From the NCBI GenBank assembly GCA_027459465.1, contig DAIDIH010000263.1, positions 1-41,532 of the forward strand: a stretch of 41,532 nt of DNA, in the 5' to 3' direction. The position numbers were made by a program, and so were the translations under genes. The notes below the pieces were generated by a model. The model did not search any database. It had not been told where the DNA came from and was given only the letters and a program-made list of their open reading frames with translations. Below, piece after piece: positions 9,001-16,953 of the stretch (position 1 is the first letter of the stretch; every line of letters begins with the position of its first letter). The stretch is from Bryobacterales bacterium (lineage in GTDB: Bacteria; Acidobacteriota; Terriglobia; Bryobacterales; Bryobacteraceae).

Positions 9001-11184
9001 AAGATCCGAACGCCCCCCGATCGAATTCACAACCAACTGATAGTCAGCCGTTCCACGCTGATTCCCCGTCCAGTCATAGGTCGACATGAATTCCTCGTTA
9101 TACCCGCTGAAGTATTCCCCCGTCCCGCTGTGCATCTGCCCAAACCGCGCCGGATACCGGCTATAGGTGTCAAACTTCTGCACAAACTGCTTCAGCTCCA
9201 GATCGTAGTACAGCGCCACGCCAAACGTATTCTGCGGATTCTGTAGCGGCCCGAATCCCTGCTCGGCGTAAAACGCCATATACCGCCCGTCCCGGCTCAC
9301 AGACGCCTCGTTCAACCCCCCGTCATACAGCGGATCGTACGCCGGCCAGATCTTCTGCACCTGCGCCGTCAGCCCGTTGCCGGTCGAAATCGGACTCTCG
9401 TTCTTCCATGTCACGCACGGGTTCTCCAGCGACCCCGTGTAGGGCCCCCCCCAGTTCCGGTAGTCGCAGCCCGCCGCCGGATTGTAGTTGTACGTTCCCG
9501 ACACCAGAGCCGCATTCTCCCCCGTCGAGTCCACGCCCAGGCAATACGCCTTCGTCGGCCCGCTTGGATCAAACGACTCCCCATTGCTATGGCAGTAGAC
9601 GTTCGAATACCCGTCGGTCCCGCTCACATTCGGCGGCCGCATCGAATCGATGTACCTCACCTCACCGTTGTCCGGGAAAAACAGCATCCAGACCGACGTC
9701 ACATCCGCCAACGGCGCCATAAACCCATACGCGTTCCGGCACGGCGAAATCGGATTCCCGTTGAAGTCCACACACACACTCAGCGTCGTCGGCGAGAACA
9801 TATAACTGTCCCCCCAGGAAATATTCGTCGAGTAAATCTCAGTCCCCTGCTGGTCGCTCACATAGTCGATATAAACGGATCCCGTCGCCGTCGTCTTGCT
9901 CAGAATCGCCCCGAAGTTATTGAACGTCGCAGTAACCGCCGCCCCTCCGTTGAAATTGCCCAGATTCTCGGCGAGCGTAATCGTCTGTGTCCCCGTCACC
10001 GCCGCAATCACGCAGTCATTACCCGGACATGCCGGCGCCGACCCCGGAATCGTCACATGGTCGCCCACCGCCAGATTCTCGTTAAATGGATCTCCGGACG
10101 AGTACGTCACCGTTGTCCCATTGATCGTCACCACCGTCGTCCGCGGAAACACATCGAGAATCGAAAGCGGAACCACGTGCGAGGCATCCAGCCACGAGGC
10201 CATCAGACTCTGCATGTCCGGCGTCGACGGATACGTCACCGTCCCAGCCGTCCCCTGCGGAAGCACCATCGGAAAACTCCCCGTCCCGCACGTCCCCGTA
10301 TAAACATGCGCCGATAAACACACGTTCATCGTCCGGTTCGCCGGCGACGCGTCCGTGCCGTAGCCCAGCACGCTCACCTGAAAATTGCTGATCGGCGCCG
10401 CCCAGTTCGTCGTGAACGGATCCGAACCGTCTTTGAAAAACATCACCGCAAGCGGGCTCGACGCCCCGCCGCTGTAGGAGGCATAAACCCCGTCCGAGGC
10501 CAGTGCCCCGCACGGGTTCGTCCAGTTCGTGCCCGCGCAACTGGCGCTCGAGGTCGAAAACGAACCGCCATCCTGCACCGCCTTCGGCTGCGAATAGGAC
10601 GTGTTCCCCGTCGTCGCGTTATCCACCGTCCCCTCAAATTGCGAAAACGACACCCGCTTCAACAACAGCCCCGTCAAAGGATCCACATACTCCGCCGTCT
10701 GGTCGCTCCAGTTGATCGTCGGCCACCCGTAATTCCCATACCCGGAAGGATCAAACGGCGGCACATCCACATACGCGTTGCCAAGTGGCGGATTCGCCGT
10801 CTGAAAGCTTCCCACCGCCTTCGCCGTACCACATTGGATCTGGTAGTAGTGTTGCGTGTTCGCTTGCAGCGCCCGCGAGTATCTCCGTGCATCGCTCGCC
10901 AACTCCGCATCGCGCTTGCCCACAACAAAAATCCGCTGCGTCCCCACCGTCACGCTTCCCGCCCGGCTGTCGGCGTTCGAGCCCGGAAACAGCACCGGAT
11001 CGACGTCATGCACCAACGGCGCTAGCGATGCCGACTCGCTTACCGCGACCGTGCACGCATTCGCGTCCGGCGCTGTATACCGGATCACCGCCTGCGTCGC
11101 CGTCGGCGTAACCTGCTTCACCTCGATCGACTGGCCGAAAAGCCCCGCCGCAAATACTCCTACCGCCAAAATCCTCCTTACCAT
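6061..11184 (-). CDS. Giant exported protein with FN3-like N-terminus and GGSGY repeats
   Basis: A 1707-aa protein of unknown function. The start at 11184 gives an export signal, MVRRILAVGVFAAGLFGQS, and its ATG overlaps the stop of the upstream gene (ATGGTAA), so translation is probably coupled. Residues about 18-130 look like a fibronectin-III-type strand domain. Later stretches such as EASVSRDGRYMAFYAEQG and RATPDGSWAIAWTAWED resemble TolB/WD-like propeller blades. Residues about 815-1178 contain some six imperfect units built around GGSGY, then P-V-I, then GGGGSGATA. Many cysteines occur close together, as in secreted disulfide-bonded proteins. No catalytic motif, outer-membrane anchor, PEP-CTERM or sorting signal was recognised at the C-terminus (RVSVVDEQVQGP). 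It may be a surface or matrix protein beside the polysaccharide genes. That role is inferred from position only. Confidence 0.8.
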   Translation of the reverse strand: MVRRILAVGVFAAGLFGQSIEVKQVTPTATQAVIRYTAPDANACTVAVSESASLAPLVHDVDPVLFPGSNADSRAGSVTVGTQRIFVVGKRDAELASDARRYSRALQANTQHYYQIQCGTAKAVGSFQTANPPLGNAYVDVPPFDPSGYGNYGWPTINWSDQTAEYVDPLTGLLLKRVSFSQFEGTVDNATTGNTSYSQPKAVQDGGSFSTSSASCAGTNWTNPCGALASDGVYASYSGGASSPLAVMFFKDGSDPFTTNWAAPISNFQVSVLGYGTDASPANRTMNVCLSAHVYTGTCGTGSFPMVLPQGTAGTVTYPSTPDMQSLMASWLDASHVVPLSILDVFPRTTVVTINGTTVTYSSGDPFNENLAVGDHVTIPGSAPACPGNDCVIAAVTGTQTITLAENLGNFNGGAAVTATFNNFGAILSKTTATGSVYIDYVSDQQGTEIYSTNISWGDSYMFSPTTLSVCVDFNGNPISPCRNAYGFMAPLADVTSVWMLFFPDNGEVRYIDSMRPPNVSGTDGYSNVYCHSNGESFDPSGPTKAYCLGVDSTGENAALVSGTYNYNPAAGCDYRNWGGPYTGSLENPCVTWKNESPISTGNGLTAQVQKIWPAYDPLYDGGLNEASVSRDGRYMAFYAEQGFGPLQNPQNTFGVALYYDLELKQFVQKFDTYSRYPARFGQMHSGTGEYFSGYNEEFMSTYDWTGNQRGTADYQLVVNSIGGRSDLSLDPMLVVTSMSQASPPVITTAAAHQLENSASDAVYFRENTDGVYDGPYYCKPLTSTTCALYQDAGFTQPMPAPAYAFQYGGMTGPFVVSNLTGGTGCSGTSFTVGPISDVGGTGATIQANISGGSVSSVTVLSGGSGYLGPVYVPLTGNGCTGASVVLNPQYLHMHTMYAQACPTVSAQWQALGATPGAVNCVTLTLAGDPVKITHAESAASPTGIYRINVLNGGSGYSTAPSVTITGGGGSGATAVAAVSGGAITSVAVTAHGSGYIYPRAVFSESTGCTLCTTAHGSVTTSGGVVTGVNLSGSGAYEPLGGWYTATPSVTIIGPGTGAAATAVLGPSGEVSDITVTSGGSGYLEQPTVTISGGGGSGATAVAAVSNGVVTGFQVTNPGSGYTSAPVVTVTGGYGSGATGTAVVVYPVASVTVTNGGSGYIPPTVSVSGGGGSGAVLTAGLYEEMSAHPYPHNAANCGGDGTSAHCWTQPLTLEEGDTFAMLGEPNYFEHPFFVQVTHNADGTITGTIARFLGPGNPALTVNGQHVPGVATFYSHGAPIRPTMMEAGAQGALEVAYAQSDATGSNPLAENAAVNMHGDVMSPAGQPALDALVSNDGFSQHIRIGLPAVEIGQNYQYTLPDPGAFNGSSAQMTRGLVQSHPSARQYAAPVNELGWSLDMRPLSAENGTVNNVFQNTATQVGACSGTVCLYDVTNPWGFDIKNVPLAVWAGAHLLADKSGPGSVMSLPGDVWKYCYSYNAGECVSGSAAGHLYMAVNMATPSGQCGSYYDENVPCVLTPTPDLSNYVQQGYNRPGLNGKDWRRLGFAFGGWARNLDGFSNMRATPDGSWAIAWTAWEDGVSPAMFAVKLPPWPGGTPKDLSRYVPIPVPVEAQPGMASARIRFGYAENGAPGNFYCTTRQEACTTSGTPFAFASETQADTPCASGCVVSIPAIPQRVVYYEVDGVSSSGAVISRSEMRVSVVDEQVQGP
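7868..7899. repeat. 32-bp exact direct repeat, copy A
   Basis: Thirty-two bases here are identical to 8246-8277 and encode the GSGATAVAAV part of two different repeat units. Identity at the DNA level, against only loose similarity among the other units, suggests recent duplication or gene conversion between these two units. Confidence 0.8.
8246..8277. repeat. 32-bp exact direct repeat, copy B
   Basis: Second copy of the 32-bp repeat at 7868-7899, 378 bases away and in the same reading frame of the giant gene. The flanking bases are nearly identical for a further eight positions after one mismatch. Confidence 0.8.
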
Positions 11185-12251
11185 GACGTCAGCGCCACCC
11201 TCATCCACGTATTCGTCGTCACACACAGATAAAAATACGTCCCGTCGGTCGCCCAGTTATTGGACGCGCACGCCGCCGTCGAACTCGCCGGCACCGCCAC
11301 TTTCAACGGAACCACCGTCCCATCTACGCTCACCATCGCCGCCCCACCGCTGTCCACAGCCAGAATCCCTGTCCCCGCCCCAACGCTCTTCGAACTTAAA
11401 AACGCCCGGTAGTCCGTAATCCCATTCGCATTCCAGGCGCCGTTGGTCGCCGTCACCGTGTACAGCGGAATCGTGCCAGACGGGAATCCCGTCACCCCGC
11501 TCTGCACCGCACACACCGCCGTGCAGGTAAGCGACAGCGTCGAGCCCACCGCCAAAGTGCCATTGCTCATCAGGTAAACATAGGCCGTCCCGCTCCCCCC
11601 GTTCAGCGTAACCGACGCCGGCGCCGCCACCGTGTAAGTGTCCGACCCAAAGCGGAAATTACACGGCGTCGAAACCGAGCAGCTCTGCCCCATCGTCAGC
11701 ATCGTCGCGCTCGTCTCCGTAATCGCAAAGTCCAAAAGCTGGCTCGCCAGAATCGTACCCCCCGCCGGAAGCGCTTGCGGTTGCCATTGGCCCGCCGTCC
11801 CGCTCCAGATCAGCGCCTGCCCGGCCGCCGGCGCCACGCTCGATACCGGCCGCCCCTGCAACCCGACCACCGTCGCCGCCCCCGGCGCCCCCGCCACATC
11901 GCCGCTCATCGGCGTCCACAATACGTTCGTGCCGTTCGTCGTCAACACCGCACCCGCCTCCCCGCTCACCGGCGGCAAGCCGCTCCCGGCCGGGCTTCCT
12001 TCCGCCGTCCACACATTCGCCGACGTGCACGCATATATATTCGCCCCCACCGGCGCCGACTCGAGAAAATACATCTGCCCGCTCGTGCAACTGGCCGGCA
12101 ACACCGTCCCCGCACTCATCGGTTTCGTCACCCCCGCCGCCGTAAAATCCACACTCTTACTCTGGGTCCGCAGATCCACCTGCGTCTGCCCCCACAGCGT
12201 CGCCACCGCCGCCGCAACCCCAATCGCGGTCCATCTTGGTATCCTGCGCAT
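11178..12251 (-). CDS. Exported protein with tail-fibre-like motifs
   Basis: A 357-aa protein of unknown function. It opens with a signal peptide (MRRIPRWTAIGVAAAVATLWGQ). Its centre carries a motif common in phage tail-fibre-like and large bacterial surface proteins: MSGDVAGAPGAATVVGLQG followed by RPVSSVAPAAGQALIWSG and a W-x-P. The C-terminus, CASNNWATDGTYFYLCVTTN then TWMRVALTSW, repeats an earlier pattern (MYFLESAPVGANIYACTS...VWTAEG), so the protein may contain two related modules bracketing the middle. It is Ser/Thr/Gly/Ala-rich, with few charged residues. The stop overlaps the start of the giant gene by 7 bases, implying coupled synthesis and possibly a shared structure. It is not in a prophage: no other phage gene is nearby. 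Confidence 0.8.
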   Translation of the reverse strand: MRRIPRWTAIGVAAAVATLWGQTQVDLRTQSKSVDFTAAGVTKPMSAGTVLPASCTSGQMYFLESAPVGANIYACTSANVWTAEGSPAGSGLPPVSGEAGAVLTTNGTNVLWTPMSGDVAGAPGAATVVGLQGRPVSSVAPAAGQALIWSGTAGQWQPQALPAGGTILASQLLDFAITETSATMLTMGQSCSVSTPCNFRFGSDTYTVAAPASVTLNGGSGTAYVYLMSNGTLAVGSTLSLTCTAVCAVQSGVTGFPSGTIPLYTVTATNGAWNANGITDYRAFLSSKSVGAGTGILAVDSGGAAMVSVDGTVVPLKVAVPASSTAACASNNWATDGTYFYLCVTTNTWMRVALTSW

Positions 12252-12315
12252 GAAATTCTCTTCTACCTGCCTCCAGACGATAAGATATCGACCCCAACTG
12301 GACGAAGAGAGTCAT

Positions 12316-12408
12316 ATGATTGATAATGGAAGGGAAATCCGCCGTGACCACATTTTCGCCCCGGCGCGCAAAGCCCCTTGGCTGACCTCGATCCATGAGC
12401 CGGTTTAA
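12316..12408 (+). CDS. Possible 30-codon upstream ORF (leader peptide)
   Basis: ATG at 12316 opens a 30-codon frame (MIDNGREIRR...TSIHEPV) ending in TAA at 12406-12408, just inside the start of the ligase-like gene in another frame. A weak purine-rich GAAGAGAG lies upstream, whereas the ligase ATG itself has no evident Shine-Dalgarno sequence. Translational coupling is conceivable. Nothing is recognised in the peptide, and short open frames arise easily by chance. Confidence 0.2.
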   Translation: MIDNGREIRRDHIFAPARKAPWLTSIHEPV

Positions 12409-13780
12409 ATCAGCGTTTCCGCGCCAGGGATCGCTCGCCCCGCCCCTGCGCACCCCCGCGCCCCCTTCCCTGCCGGCCGCCCGCACCCATCCGGCGCCCC
12501 CCTCCGCCCGCCTCATCCCAGCCCCACCCTCCAACCCCCTGCAATCCCTCGGCTTCTTCTTCACCGCCGCCTATCTGGCGGTCCTCTACGGCGCCTTGAG
12601 CGAGCTGTTGGACATCATCGGCCACATCTATGTTCCCGTCGCCTACCTGTTCGGCGTGCCCGCCATGCTCGCCAGCGCCTTCGCCGGACGCTTCCAGACC
12701 ATCTTCCGGACTCGCGTCGGCTTCTACATGACCCTGCTTTGCGGCTGTTTCATCGCCTCGCTCCCCTTCAGCCTCGTCCACAGCGCCTCTTTATTTCTGC
12801 TCAAGTCCACCCTGCTCACCCAATACTCAACGTTCTTCCTCATCGCCATGCTCGCAACCACCGTGCGCCGCGTCCGCTGGCTCATGTACATCCTCGCCGC
12901 CAGTTGCGTCCTCGACCTGCTCGCCGCCCTTCGCTTCGGCGCAACCGTACGCGGCCGCTTCGCCGTCATGGCCGGCTCCCTGGCCAATCCCAACGACTTG
13001 GCTCTGCACCTGCTCGTCGGCCTCCCGTTCTGCCTGCTCATCCTCTTTGACAAACGCACCTCTACCCTGCTCAAACTCGGCTCCGCCGCCGCCGTCCTCG
13101 ACATGGTCTATATGACCCTGCAAACCGGCTCCCGAATGGGAATCATCTGTCTGTTGCTCCTCGGCGGATTCGCCGTCATGAAGGCCTCTTTCAGCCAGCG
13201 CATCGCTCTCGCGCTTCTTACCCTCTCCCTCGTCGCCGCCCTGCCGGCTCTCGCCCCCGAAACCTGGGCGCGCTTCGCTCCGATGTTCAACCCGGCCGCT
13301 GCCCGTCAATCCGATCTCGCCATGGAAGCGCAAGGGTCCACCGAAGGCCGGCTCGATCTGCTCGAACGAAGCCTCCAAATCACCTTCCAGCACCCGCTGC
13401 TGGGAGTCGGAATCGGGGAGTTTGCCGACGCCGAGGCCATGCTCGCCAAATCCGAGGGCGTCCGCGCTCACTGGCAGGTCACCCACAACGCCTACACCCA
13501 GGTCTCCAGCGAATGCGGCATCCCGGCCTTCCTCTGCTTCACCGCCGTGATCTTCGGCTCGCTGCGGCTCTCTCTCCGGCTTTACGATCAAAGCAAAAGA
13601 ATTCCTAACTCCCATCAAACCGCGCAGATGGCGCTCAATCTCGCGCTTGCCACGGCGTGCCTTGCCGTAGGCATGTTCTTCGACTCCTTGGCCTACACGT
13701 ACTACGTCCCGGTCGTGGCCGGCCTCAGTGTCGCGCTCTGGAATGCCTCTCAGGACGAACAGCCCGCCGCGGGGAGATAG
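12395..13780 (+). CDS. O-antigen ligase / polymerase-like membrane protein
   Basis: A 461-aa integral membrane protein of the O-antigen ligase (Wzy_C/WaaL) family, which joins or polymerises lipid-linked glycans at the periplasmic face of the inner membrane. It has about ten hydrophobic segments from residue 50 on. Family features lie in the second half: the LQTGSRMGIICLLLLGG motif (SRxG), then a large extracytoplasmic loop with ITFQHPLLGVGIGEF and the HNAYTQVSSECG motif. The first 45 residues are Pro/Ala/Arg-rich and poorly conserved in character, so the true start may lie further downstream. It opens the polysaccharide operon, with the amidotransferase gene only 3 bases after its stop. Whether it is a polymerase or a ligase cannot be told from sequence. 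Confidence 0.85.
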   Translation: MSRFKSAFPRQGSLAPPLRTPAPPSLPAARTHPAPPSARLIPAPPSNPLQSLGFFFTAAYLAVLYGALSELLDIIGHIYVPVAYLFGVPAMLASAFAGRFQTIFRTRVGFYMTLLCGCFIASLPFSLVHSASLFLLKSTLLTQYSTFFLIAMLATTVRRVRWLMYILAASCVLDLLAALRFGATVRGRFAVMAGSLANPNDLALHLLVGLPFCLLILFDKRTSTLLKLGSAAAVLDMVYMTLQTGSRMGIICLLLLGGFAVMKASFSQRIALALLTLSLVAALPALAPETWARFAPMFNPAAARQSDLAMEAQGSTEGRLDLLERSLQITFQHPLLGVGIGEFADAEAMLAKSEGVRAHWQVTHNAYTQVSSECGIPAFLCFTAVIFGSLRLSLRLYDQSKRIPNSHQTAQMALNLALATACLAVGMFFDSLAYTYYVPVVAGLSVALWNASQDEQPAAGR

Positions 13781-13783
13781 CTC

Positions 13784-15742
13784 ATGTGCGGTATCGCGGG
13801 ATTCGTTTCGACACAGGCGACAGGTGACGCTTCGGTCCTCGCGCGCATGACTGCCGTCATCGCCCATCGCGGCCCGGACGGCGCCGGCCATCTTGAGCGC
13901 CATCCCGTTTACCTCGGCCACCGCCGTTTGAGCATCGTCGACCTCGAAGGCGGCTCCCAGCCCATGTTCAACGAGGATCGAAAACTCGCCATTGTCTACA
14001 ATGGCGAGATTTTCAACCACGCGGACCTTCGGCCGGCACTGGAGCGCGCAGGCCATCGGTACAGCTCGCACTGCGACACCGAGACGATCCTCCACGCCTA
14101 TGAGGAGTACGGACCCGGCTGCCTCCACGCGTTCCGCGGCATGTTCGCCTTCGCCCTCTGGGATCAAAACACCCAAACCCTGTTCTGTGCCCGAGACCGC
14201 CTCGGAATCAAGCCCTTCTATTACTTCTGGGACGGAACCCTGTTCGCCTTTGCCTCCGAAATCAAGGCGCTCCTCGCACACCCTGCTATTTCCGCCCGTC
14301 TTGACGAAGATCAGATCCCGGAATGCCTCGCGTTCGGCTACACCAGCGGCGACGCCACGCTATTTCAAGCGATTCGGAAGCTCATGCCCGGCCATCACCT
14401 CACGCTCTCGATCGCCGGCGCCGTACCGCGTCTGAAAATCGAGCGCTACTGGGACGTCCCTTCCCCGGGTGAAACGCCTCCCTTCGACATCCCCGGCTCG
14501 GACCAGGACTGGATCCGCGAAACCCGCCGCCGGCTCGAAGAAACCGTCCGCATGCGCTTGATGAGCGACGTTCCCCTCGGCATGTTTTTAAGCGGCGGCG
14601 TCGATTCAAGCGCCATCGCGGCACTCATCCGCCGCCAGTCGAGCGGCCCCGTGAAAACCTTCGCCGTCGGCTACCGCGAGCAGCGTTTCAGCGAATTGAG
14701 CTACGCCGCCCGCGTCGCCTCCGCCATCGGCACCGAGCACCACGAAATCGTTGTCGGCCGCGACGAATTCTTCAACTCCCTTCCTCGCCTCATCTGGCAC
14801 GAGGACGAACCAATCGCCTGGCCATCCAGCGTATCGTTAGCCTTCGTCAGTTCCCTCGCCTCGCGCCAGGTCAAGGTCGTGCTCACCGGGGAAGGCAGCG
14901 ACGAACTTTTCGGCGGGTACGAACGCTACCGCTTGCATTTGCTGAATCAACGGGTTGCGAAACTCTACTGCCTCCTGCCCTCCCGCCTCCGCGCCGCCCT
15001 CCGCGCGCGTCTGGCTTCGTCCTCCCTTCTTTCAGGCGATCTCCGCCGCCGCCTCTCCCACACCCCTCTGGGCCGGGACCTGACCCACGAATCGCTCTTC
15101 CTTGACAATTTCTACGCCGCCTTCGGCGCCGGCGATCAACACAGCCTGCTGAATTCGCCCGCCGGCTCTTGCTACGCCAACTACCTCCGGTTTTTCACGG
15201 CACGCCCCCACGATCCGCTCCTGTCCCGTCTCCTGTACGCCGATCAGAAAACCTACCTGGTCGAATTGCTCATGAAACAGGATCAGATGAGCATGTCCGC
15301 ATCGATTGAAAGCCGCGTACCCTTCCTGGACCACACCTTCGTCGAGTTCGCCGCCTACGTCCCGCAGCACTTAAAAATTCACGGCAGTGAGCAGAAGTAT
15401 GTCCTAAAGCGCGCCGTCGAAGACCTGCTCCCGCATGACATCGTTTACCGCCGTAAGATGGGCTTCCCCACGCCGCTTCGCCAGTGGCTGCGGGAACCGG
15501 AAGCCGCGCCTCTCCACGAAAGGCTCACCTCGCACGACGGTCTGCTCGCGTCCTGTATCGAGATGCCGGCGCTCCAGGCGCTCCTCACACGCCACCGGGC
15601 CGGAACGGAGGACGCAACGGACCGCATCTGGCGCCTGCTAAATCTTCAGCTCTGGGCCGACATCTTCCTCGCAGGAAAGCGGGACTCTCTGTCTGAAGGG
15701 CTCCTCCCATCCCCCGCGCAACCGGCCGGTCTCCCGGCATGA
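13784..15742 (+). CDS. asnB: Asparagine-synthase-type glutamine amidotransferase
   Basis: A 652-aa AsnB-family enzyme. The N-terminal class II glutaminase domain begins MCGIAGF, with the catalytic Cys2 exposed after Met removal, and continues with IAHRGPDG, HRRLSIVDL and YNGEIFNH. The C-terminal ATP-dependent synthetase domain has the PP-loop FLSGGVDSSAIAAL and LTGEGSDELFGGYERYR. The length matches glutamine-hydrolysing asparagine synthases. Such genes often occur in exopolysaccharide clusters (including exosortase-associated ones), where they are thought to amidate a sugar acid or peptide instead of serving asparagine supply. The gene lies between a ligase-like gene (3 bases before) and a glycosyltransferase gene (4-base ATGA overlap), which supports that reading. 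The real acceptor is unknown. Confidence 0.92.
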   Translation: MCGIAGFVSTQATGDASVLARMTAVIAHRGPDGAGHLERHPVYLGHRRLSIVDLEGGSQPMFNEDRKLAIVYNGEIFNHADLRPALERAGHRYSSHCDTETILHAYEEYGPGCLHAFRGMFAFALWDQNTQTLFCARDRLGIKPFYYFWDGTLFAFASEIKALLAHPAISARLDEDQIPECLAFGYTSGDATLFQAIRKLMPGHHLTLSIAGAVPRLKIERYWDVPSPGETPPFDIPGSDQDWIRETRRRLEETVRMRLMSDVPLGMFLSGGVDSSAIAALIRRQSSGPVKTFAVGYREQRFSELSYAARVASAIGTEHHEIVVGRDEFFNSLPRLIWHEDEPIAWPSSVSLAFVSSLASRQVKVVLTGEGSDELFGGYERYRLHLLNQRVAKLYCLLPSRLRAALRARLASSSLLSGDLRRRLSHTPLGRDLTHESLFLDNFYAAFGAGDQHSLLNSPAGSCYANYLRFFTARPHDPLLSRLLYADQKTYLVELLMKQDQMSMSASIESRVPFLDHTFVEFAAYVPQHLKIHGSEQKYVLKRAVEDLLPHDIVYRRKMGFPTPLRQWLREPEAAPLHERLTSHDGLLASCIEMPALQALLTRHRAGTEDATDRIWRLLNLQLWADIFLAGKRDSLSEGLLPSPAQPAGLPA

Positions 15743-16953
15743 AGTTGCTCTGGGTGAAAAGCGACTTTCTGCACCCCACGACGAAGGGTGGCCACATCCG
15801 CACGCTCGAGATGCTGAAGCGTCTCCACGCGCGCCACGAAATTCACTATGTCGCGCTCGAAAATCCCCGCTCGCCCGAAGGCGTCGAGCGAAGCCGCGAA
15901 TACGCCACCCGCGCTTATCCGGTCCGCCACAACGTCCCCTCGAAACGCTCCCTGGCTTTCGCCGGCCGTCTTGCCGCCGGTGTGTTTGACACCGTTCCCG
16001 TCGCCGTCAGCCGCTTCCGCTCCCGCGCCATGCTGGCCGAAGTTTCCCGGCTTCTCGCCGAGGGTTCATTTGACCGGGCGGTCTGCGATTTTCTGATGGC
16101 CGCGCCGAATTTTCCAAGCCTGGGCCGCGCCCTTCTGTTTGAGCACAACGTGGAATACATGATCTGGCGCAGGCGCACGGAACAGGCCGCCAATCCGGCC
16201 GCCCGCGCCTATCTCGCCGCGCAGGCGCGCAGAATGTTCGCCTACGAGCGCGACGCCTGCCGCGCCGCGGGTTTCGTGGCGACGGTGTCGCCGGTGGATT
16301 CGGAAATCATCCAACGTGAGTTCGGCGTCGCCTCCGCGGCTGTGCCCACCGGCGTCGATACGGCGTATTTCGCGCGTCCGGACGCACTTGCTCCCGATCC
16401 AAACTCCTCGGCGGATCTCGTGTTTGTGGGCTCGATGGATTGGATGCCGAACCACGAAGGCGTAACCTGGTTTTTGCGGGACATTCTTCCCCGAATCCGG
16501 GCGCGGCGGCCGTCGGTGACCGTGAAGATTGTGGGGCGGGATCCATCGCCAATTCTCGTCAAAGCGATGCACGAAACCCCGACTGTTCACGTTACCGGTA
16601 TCGTCAACGACATACGTCCTTTTCTATGGAATTCGGCGGTCTCGATCGTGCCTCTCCGGGTCGGCTCCGGGACGCGTCTGAAGATCTACGAAGCGATGGC
16701 CGCCGGCACGGCGACCGTCTCGACACCGATCGGTGCGGAAGGCCTCCCGGTCGAACACGGCCGTCACCTGCTGCTGGCCGGCGATCCGGAATCCTTCGCG
16801 GCGGCTTGCCTGGACTTACTCGACAGCGAACCGCGCCGCCGGGAACTCGCCGCAGCGGCGCAAGCCTTCGTGCGCGAAAACTTTTCCTGGGAAAGCGTGG
16901 CACGCCACTTCGAGTCGATCCTCGAACGCGCGCCGCGCGCCTCTGAACAATAA
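15739..16953 (+). CDS. GT4-type glycosyltransferase
   Basis: A 404-aa GT-B fold glycosyltransferase. The N-terminal acceptor domain contains GGHIRTLEMLKRL and FEHNVEYMIWRR. The C-terminal donor domain starts near residue 225 with LVFVGSMDWMPNHEGVTWF and holds the nucleotide-sugar signature GSGTRLKIYEAMAAGTATV, then STPIGAEGLPV. The arrangement resembles the sugar transferases associated with exosortase/EpsH polysaccharide loci. No membrane segment is evident, so it should act on a lipid-linked acceptor from the cytoplasmic side. It is translationally coupled to both neighbours: ATGA overlap with asnB before it and a one-base TAATG overlap with the aminotransferase after it. Donor and acceptor sugars cannot be assigned. 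Confidence 0.9.
   Translation: MKLLWVKSDFLHPTTKGGHIRTLEMLKRLHARHEIHYVALENPRSPEGVERSREYATRAYPVRHNVPSKRSLAFAGRLAAGVFDTVPVAVSRFRSRAMLAEVSRLLAEGSFDRAVCDFLMAAPNFPSLGRALLFEHNVEYMIWRRRTEQAANPAARAYLAAQARRMFAYERDACRAAGFVATVSPVDSEIIQREFGVASAAVPTGVDTAYFARPDALAPDPNSSADLVFVGSMDWMPNHEGVTWFLRDILPRIRARRPSVTVKIVGRDPSPILVKAMHETPTVHVTGIVNDIRPFLWNSAVSIVPLRVGSGTRLKIYEAMAAGTATVSTPIGAEGLPVEHGRHLLLAGDPESFAAACLDLLDSEPRRRELAAAAQAFVRENFSWESVARHFESILERAPRASEQ

Noticed and set aside
11178-12251. Prophage remnant suggested by tail-fibre-like motifs
   Set aside because: No capsid, portal, terminase, integrase or lysis gene is nearby, and both proteins have Sec-type signal peptides, which phage tail proteins lack.
12827-14281. 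484-codon antisense frame across the ligase and asnB genes
   Set aside because: It spans two well-supported genes on the other strand and shows only Glu/Gly/Ala-rich low-complexity sequence; it is a GC-driven shadow.
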